DNA from: Quercus robur
Taxonomy: Eukaryota; Streptophyta; Magnoliopsida; Fagales; Fagaceae
DNA length: 64,000 bases
Direction of reading: 5' to 3'
Assembly (NCBI RefSeq): GCF_932294415.1
Contig: NC_065539.1
Location: 48,565,501-48,629,500, forward strand
The notes beneath the pieces were generated by a model. It saw nothing but the letters and a program-made list of their open reading frames with translations, made no database searches and was not told the DNA's origin. The translations under genes and the position numbers were made by a program. Positions within the stretch are counted from its first letter, which is position 1. Each line of letters starts with the position of its first letter. Shown piece after piece: positions 11,630-22,519 of the stretch.

Positions 11630-12486
11630 GGGCTGGCTCAATAGGTGATGCAATTGATGCAATCACCTAAGATCCCCAAATAAAAGAAAGTCCTCACTTG
11701 TAAAAAAAAATTATATATAATATATTTATCTATATATTTTAATTAAAAAAAATTTAAGCACTTTTATTGGTCAATAAAATGCATTAAAAAGACTTCATTG
11801 TATCCTAAAATGCAAAAAATTAAAAATTGAAAAATAAAAATAGTCAAACTTCAGCTAACAAAATTAAATTTTAGGAGACAAATTTATTAACTCATTCTTG
11901 AAATATGCTAAAATCAAAATTAATACCAAACAAACTCATTAATAATACAACGTAATTATATTGAAATATGCTAAAATCGAGATTATAAATTTCAAAAACA
12001 AAAGAAAAAATCTCTTATCTCTCTAACTCTCCATCTATATTCTTACCTTTCTTTTCTTCATCTTCATCTTGATTCTTTTCTTCATCTTCATCTTCATCTT
12101 GATCCTTGATCTTTTTCCATAAACTTTTCCCCTCTCTGTCTTTCTGAATATGAAGACTTAGAGTCATTTATTTATTTATTTAACTTAAATTGTATATATT
12201 TTTAGTTTATTTTATTGATGGGAGTCCCATCATGGGACACGTTTTTTTGCCAGCACCATTTTCTACTTAAGACATGTTTTTTGCTTTAAAACTTAGCCAT
12301 AAGATGATATTACAGGCCGCCTACTGGCCTGCTCACATGAGTGACATCTGCACTACACAGCTGCATAGTGCACAACTGTGCAGTGCAGCCCATACTCCAT
12401 AGTTATTACTTAACACGGTTTCTCACTTTTTTTTTTTTTAATGAACACGATTTCTCACTTTATCTATTATTATAAAAAAAATTTTG
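11630..12486. other. gene-free AT-rich stretch
   Basis: Contains simple CTTCAT-type repeats (about 12056-12110) and a short imperfect palindrome around 12336-12385 (GCACTACACAGCTG...CAGTGC). No coding region or RNA gene is supported. Confidence 0.6.
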
Positions 12487-12491
12487 ATGGG
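12487..12491. repeat. target-site duplication ATGGG (left)
   Basis: ATGGG directly precedes the LTR start at 12492, and the same five bases follow the right LTR at 16767-16771. This proves the boundaries of the element between. Confidence 0.93.
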
Positions 12492-13153
12492 TGTAAGGGT
12501 GAAAGGCCAGGGAGCCCATACCTATGTATATGTTGGGGTAAGGGCCCAGTCTGAGGAAGAACTCATCCTCGGCCAGGCAAGGCCGAGGACAAGGGGAATG
12601 GTCTGCCGTTGAGAATGACACTCCGGACCATTCCATGGAAGATGATAAGTATTAAGAAAGAACATAAAAAAGGAAGGCATGGAAATATCTAAGAGAAAGC
12701 TGCTACTATTGCATTAAATGCTCTGCAACTAACTGAACCATGTTTTTCAGTCTTTACAACCACTCCCAAAGACTTTGGGGAGGGACTGATGGGACAAGTA
12801 TTAGCACTATCAATCTAAATCTACACGTGGACGATGGAAATGAGAGAAAGATAGTTTAAAATAGAGAAGAAAAGAAAAAAAAGGGGGGGGGGGGAACAAA
12901 ATCTAGAGACCAAACTTGTAACAAAGTATTACCAACAACATTTAAGAATCAACCTCCTCGGGTAAAATCTGAGGACGTCTCTTCCTAGTAAACCTATGTT
13001 GTCTTTCTTTCTTTATCATCAAGACCTATTAGTCGATCATCTGATTCGCTAAGGTCCAAGTTTCCAACCCATTCTCTACAAATTCATTGTATTGGGCTCA
13101 TTGGACCAAGACTCCATACATTTTGGGCTTGGGCCCCAAATTGTGACCCTACA
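12492..13153 (+). repeat. left (5') LTR
   Basis: Begins TGTAAGGGTG and ends CCCTACA. A TATA-like AT stretch near 12845 (AAAATAGAG) corresponds to TATAAAATAGAGG in the right LTR. The edges are confirmed by the target duplication on the left and the PBS on the right. Confidence 0.92.
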
Positions 13154-13155
13154 AT

Positions 13156-13173
13156 TGGCGCCGTTTGTGGGAA
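13156..13173 (+). other. primer-binding site
   Basis: TGGCGCCGTTTGTGGGAA begins two bases after the LTR end, the normal spacing for plant gypsy elements. The start is complementary to a tRNA 3' end in GGCGCCA. Confidence 0.85.
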
Positions 13174-13237
13174 CCTGGTGTTTTAGCGAGTTGAATGCTC
13201 AACATACCGAGGTGATGCAGCGATATATTGACCATTA

Positions 13238-13702
13238 ATGAAGGAGACCATTTTGGCCGTGGTGCATGCTACGCAGAGGCTAGCTCCATACGAAACTATA
13301 TTGGGGGCTTTTAATATCAAATATATACCTCATGCCTCGGTCAAGGGCCAGGTTCTCACGAACCTGGTGGTCGAGATCGTTGAACCCTCGCCAGATGAAA
13401 TGACAGAAGCACAACACATAAATGCAAAATTAGTTGATACAGTCTCGCTGCGTGGGATCCTAGCTTCGTACGGAACTATATTGGGGGCTTTTAATATTAA
13501 ATATATACCTCGTGCCTCCGTCAAGGGCCAGGTTCTCATGGACCTGGTGACCGAGATCGTTGAACCCTCGCCAGATGAAATGACAGAAGCACAGCACATA
13601 AATGGAAAATTAGTTGACATGGTCTTGCTATGTGGGATCCTTTGTCCAGAATGGTACATGTTGATGGCACTACAAATCAAAGGTGATCCAAAGTGGGGCT
13701 AG
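13238..13702 (+). pseudogene. duplicated fragment of gypsy pol (end of RNase H/connection)
   Basis: The translation contains twice the phrase LGAFNIKYIP(H/R)ASVKGQVL, then (T/V)EIVEPSPDEMTEAQHIN. Plant gypsy RNase H typically reads LG.F.I.Y.PR..IKGQ.LAD at this place. The two copies are about 180 bp apart in direct orientation. After the second copy the frame continues as PEWYMLMALQIKG, resembling the degenerate start of the following RNase H-like domain. This is the only pol-like coding material in the element. It lacks RT, protease and integrase. Confidence 0.7.
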
Positions 13703-13705
13703 TTA

Positions 13706-14727
13706 GGCCATCTCTTTAAAATGCTTAAATAGAACCTAACGCATGCCTGAGTCCTCGGACCAGATGCTTGGGGGAAATTAACACTAGGCCATCTCTTTAA
13801 AGTGCTTAAACAAAACCTAAAGCATGCTTGGGTCCTTGAACTAGATGCTTGGGAAAAATTAACACTAGGCCATCTCTTTAAAGTGCTTAAACAGAACCTA
13901 AGGCATGCCTGAGTCCTCAAACCAGATGCTTAGGGGAAATTAACACTAGGCCATCTCTTTAAAGTGCTTAAACAGAACCTAACGCATGCCTGAGTCCTCG
14001 GACCAGATTTTTTAGGGGAAATTAACACTAGGTCATCTCTTTAAAGTGCTTAAACAAAACCTAACGCATGCTTGAGTCCTCGGACTAATTGCTTGAGGAA
14101 AATTAACACTAAGTCATCTCTTTAAAGTGCTTAAATAGAACCTAAGGCATGCCTGAGTCCTCGGGCCAGATGCTTGGGGGAAATTAACATTAGGCCATCT
14201 CTTTAAAGTGCTTAAATAGAACCTAAGGCATGCCTGAGTCCTCGGGCCAGATGCTTGGGGGAAATTAACATTAGGCCATCTCTTTAAAGTGCTTAAATAG
14301 AACCTAAGACATGCCTAAGTCCTCGGACCAGATGTTTGGGGGAAATTAACATTAGGCCATCTCTTTAAAGTGCTTACCAGATGCTTGGGGGAAATTAATA
14401 CTAGGCCATCTCTTTAAAGTACTTAAACAGAACCTAACGCATGCTTGAGTCCTCAGACTAGATGCTTGGGGGAAATTAACACTAGGCCGTTTCTTTAAAG
14501 TGCTTAAACAAAACCTAAGGCATGCCTGAGTCCTCGGACCAGATGCTTGGGGGAAATTAACACTAGGCCATCTCTTTAAAGTGCTTAAACAAAACCTAAT
14601 GCATGCCTAAGTCTTCAAACCAGATGCTTGGGGAAAATTAATACTAGGTCATCTCTTTAAAGTGCTTAAACAGAACCTAAGGCATGCCTGAGTCCTCAGA
14701 CCAAACGTTTAGGGGAAATTAACGCTA
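13706..14727 (+). repeat. tandem repeat, 81-bp unit, 13 copies
   Basis: The phrase GG(C/T)CATCTCTTTAAAGTGCTTA starts units at 13706, 13787, 13868, 13949, 14031, 14112, 14193, 14274, 14355, 14404, 14485, 14566 and 14647. Spacing is 81 bp throughout except one 82-bp unit and one unit shortened to 49 bp by a 32-bp deletion. A diverged further unit follows at 14728. 81 is a multiple of three, but no long open frame covers the array on either strand. It occupies the middle of the non-autonomous element. Confidence 0.95.
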
Positions 14728-15152
14728 TGACATCATTATAAATATTGAACAGAACCTTAGTATACGATGGTCCCCTCGGATCACTTACTTTAAATTCCAC
14801 ATTTTTTTATGGTTGCACTGTTTGCAGTATAGAGTACACAATTATTTTCTTGATTATTTCTACATAGTTAACTTATTTAAAGCTAGCGGTCGGGTGCCAC
14901 TGTCGGTTTTGATAAAGTCAGGGAGACAACTTTCTGTTACCGTCAACAGCATCAATTCTAAGTCCTATTTGAGGGAAAAATACCAACACACCCATTCATG
15001 AAATAATTATTGCAGAAAAGGAAAAATTCATAAAGTAAAAGTGCAATCCTTTTTTTATTATTATTAAATAAAGGAAAAGTACATTATACAAAGTGGCTTA
15101 GGCAGGCTTGTTTCAAAAGCTAGCTATAAAAGAGAAAGCTCATAGGAATGGT

Positions 15153-15342
15153 AGATCCACAATCTTGTTCTAGCAGCAATCGAGCCAATATGGATGGTAC
15201 CGGCGATGAGAAAGAAGAAGAAGCGGAAACGCTTGATCCACAATCTTATTTTAGCAGCAATCGAGCCAGTATGGATGGTACCGGCGATGAGAAAGAGAAA
15301 GAGGAAGAGGCAGAAACGCTTGATGGACCCCTCTTCTCCTAA
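15153..15342 (+). CDS. small acidic ORF with internal duplication (unknown)
   Basis: A 64-residue frame beginning near 15148 consists of two direct copies of about 28 residues: DPQS(C/Y)..SSNRA(N/S)MDGTGDEKE, followed by a Glu-rich stretch and AETLD. It sits in the 3' half of the non-autonomous LTR element, with no recognised domain. It may be a remnant of an extra ORF or may not be expressed at all. A frame on the opposite strand (15251-15709) overlaps it and is equally unproven. Confidence 0.3.
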
Positions 15343-16109
15343 CTACAAGATGTTCTGCTATCAAGGTCGAGAAACAGGAAACTTGTCTATCCTTGTCCTT
15401 GTTGATTCGCCTAATCAACCTTGGGTCGTTTTCACATCTGTGCACACATGGTATATGTCGCCAGGTGAGACCCAGACTTTGTCTCACCAAAAATCTGATG
15501 CGATCTACACCTGCTTTGGGTCTTAGCTGAAGGAGGAGGGACTTCTTTCTTGCTCGGTTGAAAGGAAGGAACGTCTTTGGCCTCTGCTTCCCTTGCCTTA
15601 ACTGCATCATCCTAGATCTTGGCGGCATCCTTGGTTTCTGAGGAGGGCTTGGTTTCCTTGCCCTCATTCTTGTCCTTAACCACCTCACTCCCTGGACTTT
15701 GATCACCATCTTGGCGGGGTCCCTGGGAATGCCTAAAGGGTTAAGAACTTGAGATTCCTGCAGAACTCAAGGATCTGTAAATGAGGAAGAACAATTCCCC
15801 CAAAGGTGTCTTATATAGAAGCCAAAATCTAGTGGAAATTAATTCGTCCGAATTTCAAAGAAAGAGTTACGAGCAAGATAAATCCCGCTCAATTTCCAAA
15901 GAAATCCTCAATCGTTGGATCTACGTCACTTCGTAAAGACATTAATGAAGGCACGCCCCGTGTATCGAAAACGTCAGGAACGCGACTTGGATAGACTAAA
16001 AGATATCTTGCAATCAGAAGTGGTGTAAAATGGGCGCGAAGGGGCTACTATCACATCGAGATCCTTCTTTCCTCCTATGGAGAAGAAAAGGAGAATCCCG
16101 AGAGGCTAT

Positions 16110-16766
16110 TGTGGGGGTGAAAGACTAAGGAGCCCATACCTATGTATATGTTGGGTCAAGGGCCCAATCCGAGAAAGAACTCCTCCTCGACCAGGCAAGG
16201 CCGAAGACAAGGGGAACGGTCTACTGTTGAGAATGACACTCTGGACCATTCCATGGAAGAGGATAAGTATTAAAAAAGAACATGACAAAGGAAGGCATGG
16301 AAATATCTAAGAGAAAGTTGCTACTATTACATTAAATGCTCTGCAACTAACTGAACCATGTTTTTCAGCCTTTACAATCACTCCTAAAGACTTTGGGGAA
16401 GGGCTGATGGGACAAGTATCAGCACTATCAATCTAAATCTACACGTGGACGGTGGAAATGAGAGGAAGATAGTATAAAATAGAGGAGAAAGGAAAAAGAA
16501 AAGGGGAAACAAAATCTGGAGACCAGACTTGTAACAAAGTATTACCAACAACATTTAAGAATCAACCTCCTCGGGTAAAATCTGAGGACGTCTCTCTCTA
16601 GTAAACCTATGTTGTCTTTCTTTCTTTATCATCAAGACCTATTGTTCGATCATCTAATTCGCTAAGGTCCAAGTTTTCAACCCATTCTCTACAAATTCAT
16701 TGTATTGGGCTCATTGGACCAAGACTCCATACATTTTGAGTTTGGGCCCCAAATTGTGACCCTACA
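16110..16766 (+). repeat. right (3') LTR
   Basis: Begins TGTGGGGGTG after a purine-rich stretch (AGAATCCCGAGAGG) that would serve as polypurine tract. Ends CCCTACA next to the ATGGG duplication. Contains AGTATAAAATAGAGG as a TATA region (near 16468). Confidence 0.92.
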
Positions 16767-16771
16767 ATGGG
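16767..16771. repeat. target-site duplication ATGGG (right)
   Basis: Matches 12487-12491 exactly. Confidence 0.93.
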
Positions 16772-17492
16772 TATTATTATAAATTATTATACCAATTAAT
16801 AATTTAATGTGTATCATATCAACTTATATGTATTATAGTATACTAATTTATTGAAACATGTATTAAATTAATTTTATTTGTGCAGGTTTAGACTTTAAAG
16901 TGGTCACAGTTTTAGAAAAATTGCAATAACCAGGTTCTATTATTCTACTATGTCACAAGAAAGATTAAGTGGATTAGCTATATTATCAATTGAAAAAGAA
17001 ATGTTAGAGAAACTTAAATACAAAAATTTACTTAGTAATTTTGCATCTTAAAGAGTAAGAAAAATAAATTTTAAATAAAAAATTTAATATATATATTATT
17101 TGATTAATATTTAAATATAAAATAACCCATGTAAAATTTTCGCCTAAACCCAAAGTTGTTAAGTCTGCCCTGCACCCCTTTAAATAATGGTAGAATTGAC
17201 GTGCTTGTGTGTTATTATTAAAGTGCCTAACAAAGTGGACATTGGCATTGCGTGAGAGTTTGTGCTTGTCCTTTTTTTTTCTTGGAGAAACATAATTCAT
17301 TTTTTTTTTTTATGGGAAGAAACATAATTCATTTAATTAAGAAAAATTAGTAATATCAATTTGGTCAATAGTAAGAAAAGGTGATGAAACACCCTTTATT
17401 GTACAATAAAATTCAAAATATATAAAACATGTTAAGCCAAGTTATAAGCTACTTATTATCTTCTCTCTTTAGATGAGAGTAACGTAATACAA

Positions 17493-18258
17493 TAAAAAAT
17501 CTAGCACTAAAATATACATCATCAATAAGCAAACCTTTGGAGGATAAAAACTTACCGTCATCGACCAAAGCTGTCACAAGACCACAATTAATTCCACCCT
17601 CAATTTTTCAATTATACAACATTCTAGTCCGTTTTACATGTAAAAAACAAAAAGGAAAAAAAAAATTAATTAAAAGCAATAGCAACAGTCTTCAATCACA
17701 GTTAACAAGACATGGTTTGTGCTCTTTAATGTAAATGGATGATGTTACCACTCACCATTTATTTCAATAAAAAAATATTTTAAAAAATAAAATAAAGACT
17801 TATAATTCGATTTTCCAGAGACCTCTATGGCTGGCGAATTCTCATAGGACCACGTCACCAGAAATCACAAACGGATAGATTGATAAAAAATTTAGATATG
17901 CAATATCAATATGACATGATAATATTACACTTTTTCTTTTTCTTTTTTCTCTATTTCTCTGGGTGGAGAGAGAGAAAATGTCTATTTCTTCTTTTTCTTT
18001 TTCTTTTTTTGTGTTCAATGTTAAAGATATGTTGCGGGTCCGAGTAAGGTTATTGACATAATAATTTTTGCAATATTTTTCAAAATAGTTGAACTTATGA
18101 GATTTTATTGGTTTTCACCTTAACACACTTCTCATACCACTTTTTAATTATTTATAACAATTTATCATCTTAACAGTCGTTAACTTTTTTATAAAACTTT
18201 TTGTGTCTTAAACATATTGTGTGGCTTGTGTTACTTAATTTTATGATCCACCCATGTA
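17493..18258. repeat. segmental duplication, copy B
   Basis: Uninterrupted counterpart of the blocks listed for 9268-11630, in the same order and orientation. It starts in AAAAAATCTAGCACTAAAAT and ends with GTGGCTTGTGTTACTTAATT. No coding sequence is seen. The pyrimidine-rich stretch at 17935-18010 is specific to this copy. Confidence 0.75.
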
Positions 18259-18555
18259 AAAAGAAGAGAATAACACTTTCATTTTTGTTTTTATTGGTTG
18301 GTTGGAATCAAGAGAGAAGGAATAGATTAGGCAGCAAATGGGTGTAAAAATGGAAAGGAGGGAGTGACTGATGATATGGGTTCCTACTTTTATTTTTTTA
18401 TGAAGATATGGGTTCGTACTTTGTTTTCACCTGGAAGGCATGCATTGGCTTTTGGTTTTAATGAACCTATTTATTAGAATATGTTTTCTTGTCTGTTTGT
18501 GCTGATTTATAAATACTAGATTCAAAATACAAAATCGGTAAGACTTATAAAAGAC

Positions 18556-18716
18556 ACTTAGGTTCTGTCATTAAGTTCCTTTTTTAAAATTTTGCTATGT
18601 AAATTTTTTCTTATGGGATGAAACCTTATTTTTTAGTTAAGTATTCATATGGCAGAATCTTAAAAGAAGAATCTAAGGAACTGCACATAAGGTATTGTAC
18701 CTAAATTTTGTCTATA
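18556..18716. mobile_element. MITE (same family as 59630-59805)
   Basis: Imperfect inverted-repeat element. The left end has CTTAGGTTCTGTCATTAAGT. The right end, containing TCTAAGGAACTGCAC and CCTAAATTTTGTC, is its approximate reverse complement. A copy with the same ends and middle (ATCCTATGAGAAAAA-like) is found in SPL7 intron 6. No ORF. Confidence 0.65.
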
Positions 18717-18771
18717 CAAAATATGTCCCTAAGTCTCCCAAATTAAGAGTTAAAATTTAGAGAAGTGTTAC

Positions 18772-19800
18772 ACTGTTACGTCCATAATATTTTCACAACA
18801 AATCTTAGGTGGTAAGTTGTTACTGGTTCTAATTTGAACCCGTCATTTAAATTACTTTTTTGTCCATTAATAGCTATTAGGTTCTAAAGACTTAGGATTT
18901 TATGTATTTAGAACTCTAATTTGTATTATTGGCAAACCATGATCAAAACAATGTGTTTAGAAGTGTTTTTAGTCTAGCTCAAAGTTGTGCATTTATGTAA
19001 AGTTGGAATCGAGTTAATGTAGGAAAGCATTATGCCTTTCGACCTGGCTCGATCGATCGAAGATTAGGCTCGATCGATCGAAACTCGAGCAGAATGATTT
19101 TCTGCAGAATTTTCCAACTCAGCCCTAGGTGTTTTAAAATGTTTTTAGGGTTTCTTATTTGTCCTAAGTATAAAAGGCAAACCCTAGCCACGTTTTAGTG
19201 TTGCTCATATTGCGGTTTGTGTAAATCTCTTGTGAGATCTAGAGGAGCTTTCCTTTAAACAAACTTAGGGTTTTCAAGGAGAAGATTTATATACACCTTG
19301 ATGATCAACTTAGTTGCTGCCATTGAAGTTTAAAGAAAACACAAGCGGGTGTGCTTGTATCTGGTGGTGAATCCAAGAAAGAAGGAGTCCGTGGATTCGG
19401 AATTTGCACGAGGTCGTGTCAGTAAGTTCTACTGGTTGGTAGCAATAAGAAGTCGAGCGTGGGGGCTTGTAAATCTTATTGTATGAACTTCGATTCTTCC
19501 AAGATAGTGGATTCAAGTTTACCTTGAGAATAGTTAGGTCAAATCCTCCCCAGGTTTTTACCGGTTTGGTTTCCTAGGTGATCATATCTTGTGTTATTTA
19601 TTTTCCGCTGCTTTGCTTGATTTGATCTTTGTTATTGTGATAACCTAGACTTGTTAAATTGGACTAAGTAACAACTTTGCTAATTACCTAGGTTAAATCA
19701 ATTGGTTTTAAGGGGTCTGAAAACCATCAATAGCAACCAATAACAACTTACCATTTAAGATTTGTTATGAAAATGTTTTGAAAATATTATGAACAAAGCA
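18772..19800. mobile_element. MITE-like hairpin element split by a solo LTR
   Basis: The left half (18772-18874) contains TTTTCACAACAAATCTTAGG and GGTAAGTTGTTACTGGTT. The right half (19735-19800) is its reverse complement (AATAACAACTTACCATTTAA, then TTGTTATGAAAATG). Joined across the LTR insertion, the two halves make a small palindromic element of about 170 bp. Superfamily not assigned. Confidence 0.65.
18875..19729 (+). mobile_element. solo LTR, 855 bp, TSD ATAGC
   Basis: Flanked by identical 5-bp duplications ATAGC (18870-18874 and 19730-19734). It begins TATTAGG (the expected TG has decayed to TA) and ends CCATCA. It contains a TATA box (AAGTATAAAAGGC, near 19168) in the plus direction and paired TCGATCGATCGA motifs near 19050-19080. 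No PBS or coding follows, so it is a solo LTR left by recombination. Probably Ty1/copia type, judging from remembered plant LTRs. Confidence 0.88.
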
Positions 19801-20017
19801 TTTCTCTAAGACTTAACCATAAGCTCTAATATTTGAGAGGTACCGTTTATGTTACTAATTTATTACTCTTATTATTTATTTATTTTTTTAATAATCTTTT
19901 CAATTGTTAAAATACATAAATTTTTCTAGCCTTTATATTTCTCTCTCATACATATTTAACTAGTCATTTTTTATGCATATAACGTATGACTAAGAAAAAT
20001 TTATAATCACCACCGCA

Positions 20018-20168
20018 CACTCTTAGTGTAATAGTTGCTCCACAAGTATTAGTTCTTATAGGTGGGAGAGCAAGGGCCGAGGTTCAAGTCTCTAGGAAAG
20101 AACTTCATACATATTTACACTTATATTAGGCTAGAATGGATTTCTATCTCATATTAAAAAAAATTATA
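20018..20168 (+). mobile_element. SINE-like tRNA-derived element
   Basis: A B-box-like GAGGTTCAAGTCTC (near 20087) lies about 50 bp after an A-box-like AGTGTAATAGTTG. The body runs to a short A-rich tail (ATTAAAAAAAATTA, near 20155-20168). Size and layout fit a plant tRNA-derived SINE. Target duplications were not identified. Confidence 0.55.
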
Positions 20169-21647
20169 ATCCCCTAATAAACATGTAAATTATAAATAAA
20201 TAAATAAACATTGAACTATTAAATATATTTATACTTATATTTATTATATAATGACATATAAACCAATGAATATAAAAACATATCACTTCTTTTGTACTTC
20301 CTTTACTAACCAAACAAAAAATATTTAATCTATCAAATATATTCATAAGGGCATAAATATCAAAAACAATTACTTACCTTTCTTTTGTTTTGCATATCAA
20401 AGAAGTAAAAAATGATTTCTCTTTTGATTTTTTCTCTTTTTCTCTTTGCATCCAAAAACTTATTCCTCATTCAGGAATAAAGACTTCCTGAGTTGGATGT
20501 GAAATAAGATCACATTTAAAATTCTATATGTTTATCTTGTTATTTAAATTCTTTATACGTATTTAAAATTTTAACTGTACACATGAGAAAGGTTTTACTC
20601 TAAACCTTCTTTAATTTTTTTGTCACTAAAATAAAAATCCAACTAGCCTCTAAACGCACGCTGCTCTTTCTTTATTTATATAAAATAATATATTTGTATT
20701 TTTATAAAAATAGTTCCACTCCATTAATTAATGTTAATTTGCTCTTCTAGTCTTCTCCCATCTTTGTCCATCGCTTGTCTTCAACTTTTATATTATTCTT
20801 ATCCATGCCCTTAAGGCCTTAACATTGGTGTGGAAGTTGCTTGATGGTTACATCATTACATTCTCAAGAACACCCTAAAACAAATAATAAAGATGCATGA
20901 AAATTTGACTGAGCATATTGGATTATAAAACATAAATGCTACTTTATCAATGAAGATAAAATTTTGTACAAATCTATAGGCCAAAACAAAAATGTAAAGA
21001 TTCAAATGTGGCAACAAAAATATTCAAAGGAAAAGGTAATAAATAAAAACAGAATTTATTAAGGCAAGAAGATAAAATACATGGCGATAGCAGGGGAGAA
21101 GCCAAGAAGATAAAACTATGTTCGATGGTTATGTGATTTGAGTCCTCAAGAACACCCTACAACAAATAATAAAGATACATGAATTTGATTGAGCATACCT
21201 AATTATAAAACAAAAAAAAAATGTTACTTTATTAGACAAACTTTTGTAAAGATCCAAATGTGGCACAAAAAAATTCAGAGGAAAAGGTTATTAATGAAAA
21301 CAGAATTTTAAACAGTCAAATATTTATACTTAGTAATCAGTAATCACCCTACATGAGTTTGGCATAGGTTAGACAAAGTATTTTTCTTCCCTAAGAAAAG
21401 GATATAATAGGGATGCCCCAATTGGCATTGCTAATTTCTAAAATTACCTGAAATATTGTAGCACATACTCTTTTATTGGACACTTGCATGTGCAAATTTG
21501 AAAATTAAATGCTTTTCACATGTGATGGTCAAATTTGCTAATCAGGCCAAAATTATCCACAAGTTTGCTTTGGTTTTGAGATATTAAGCTATTATTGATG
21601 CAAAATATGTGAAAGATGTTTGGTAAAAAGATTAAAGGCTTGAGCCT
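20169..21647. other. gene-free AT-rich stretch
   Basis: No coding region or RNA gene was recognised. There is a loose direct repetition between about 20840-21060 and 21120-21310: AAGAACACCCTA, AATAATAAAGATGCATGAA versus AATAATAAAGATACATGAA, then AAATGTGGCA and a run of CAGAATTT. This suggests an old local duplication of about 280 bp. Confidence 0.5.
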
Positions 21648-21969
21648 TCCACCAATGTTGCAGCAGAACTATGGGCTTTGCGAGATGGAATAAATATATG
21701 TATTGATTTAAATATTCCAACTGTGAAAATAGAGTTAGATGCGAAGCTTGTTGTGGATCTTTTAAAGAAAGTAGATAGGAACTTGAATGGCAATGATGTT
21801 ATTGTGGCAAACTGTAAAGAAGAACTCAGGAAAGTTCTAAGATTCATAATCAAACACTACTTTAGAAAAGCTAACAAATACGTTGATGCGTTTGCTAGAA
21901 GAGAAGCTTTACTTTTCCAAGACTTTATTGGTCAATGAAAATCCATTTTCTACCCCAAAAAAAAAAAAA
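21648..21969 (+). mobile_element. 5'-truncated L1-type LINE: RNase H tail
   Basis: A frame (21678-21938) encodes a plant LINE RNase H C-terminal half: VKIELDAKLVVDLLKK, VANCKEEL, then IIKHYFRKANKYVDAFARR, where the conserved Asp of the ...KADxLAR-type motif is kept. Upstream codons give AAELWALRDG. The insert ends in a poly(A) tract (21957-21970). It is flanked by a 14-bp duplication with one mismatch, AAAGGCTTGAGCCT (21634-21647) and AAAGACTTGAGCCT (21968-21981). That is a 5'-truncated LINE insertion of about 320 bp. The rest of the LINE (endonuclease, RT) is absent. Confidence 0.88.
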
Positions 21970-22044
21970 AGACTTGAGCCTAGAGCTATAAGCTATTGAT
22001 TATGAAAAATATTTTTTATGCTGTTATGAAAATTCAATAACAGA

Positions 22045-22144
22045 TAACTTTTCTTTTAACTCTTTTTATTTTATAGATACAATAAATTTTCAAGTAACTT
22101 TTCTTTTAACTCTTTTTATTTTATAGATACAATAAATTTTCAAG
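22045..22144. repeat. perfect 50-bp tandem duplication
   Basis: The 50 bp starting TAACTTTTCTTTTAACTC and ending TTTTCAAG at 22094 is repeated immediately without change to 22144. Identity implies a recent duplication. Confidence 0.95.
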
Positions 22145-22311
22145 TACGACATATGCTGATAATGATTAACATCCACTTATTTATTTTTTGACACAATAAT
22201 GAAGAACTTGCTAACCTCAAAGGTAAACCAAGTTAACCAACTACTCTGCTTTTGTTTTTTTCACCTTTAAATAAGAATAGGCGTGAGGTTTTTTGTTTTT
22301 TTTTCAATTTT

Positions 22312-22518
22312 TAGTGTGTGTTTGGCTCCAAATTAAAAATCCATCTTATTTTACTATTTAACTTATTTTTGCTATTATTTATAACCCTACTACATTTATT
22401 AGTACTATTTATGAGTCCTATTGTATTATTTCAGCTAACTTTTACCTTCATCTACAGTACTTTTAGCGAAAAAATTTCAATTTCAATAAAATAAGCGAAT
22501 TCTAAACAGAACCTTAAA
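22312..22518. mobile_element. MITE-like element with GTGTGTTTGG ends
   Basis: The left end GTGTGTTTGGCTCC and right end ATTCTAAACAGAACCTTA are loosely inverted. Both are followed inward by a CTTATTTTA segment. The layout resembles the hAT-like MITEs at 39878 and 47246. Low sequence conservation. Confidence 0.4.
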
Positions 22519-22519
22519 G

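Larger units (their letters stand above)
9268..11630. repeat. segmental duplication, copy A
   Basis: Three blocks in the same order match 17493-18258. The first is 9268-9528, with CTCAATTTTTCAATTATACA and a nearly identical continuation to TGTAAATGGATGATGTTA. The second is about 10968-11035 (CCTCTATGGCT, then AAACAGATAGATTGA). The third is about 11290-11630, ending in the line with GTAGCTTGTATTACTT. Copy A is longer because about 1.4 kb of LTR-like DNA (9529-10967) and a small inverted-repeat element (11088-11241) separate the blocks. No gene is present. Confidence 0.75.
12492..16766 (+). mobile_element. complete non-autonomous Ty3/gypsy-type LTR retrotransposon
   Basis: Two similar LTRs (12492-13153 and 16110-16766), a PBS right after the left LTR, TG...CA ends and a 5-bp ATGGG target duplication define a structurally complete element of 4275 bp. 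The internal part (about 2.96 kb) has no intact gag or pol. It has only a duplicated RNase H-side fragment, a large 81-bp tandem repeat and a short acidic duplicated ORF. It must have been mobilised in trans by a related autonomous gypsy element. The LTRs differ at scattered positions and small indels, so insertion is not very recent. Confidence 0.92.

Noticed and set aside
13706-14727. CRISPR-like array
   Set aside because: Units are contiguous 81-bp repeats without unique spacers, in a plant LTR retrotransposon.
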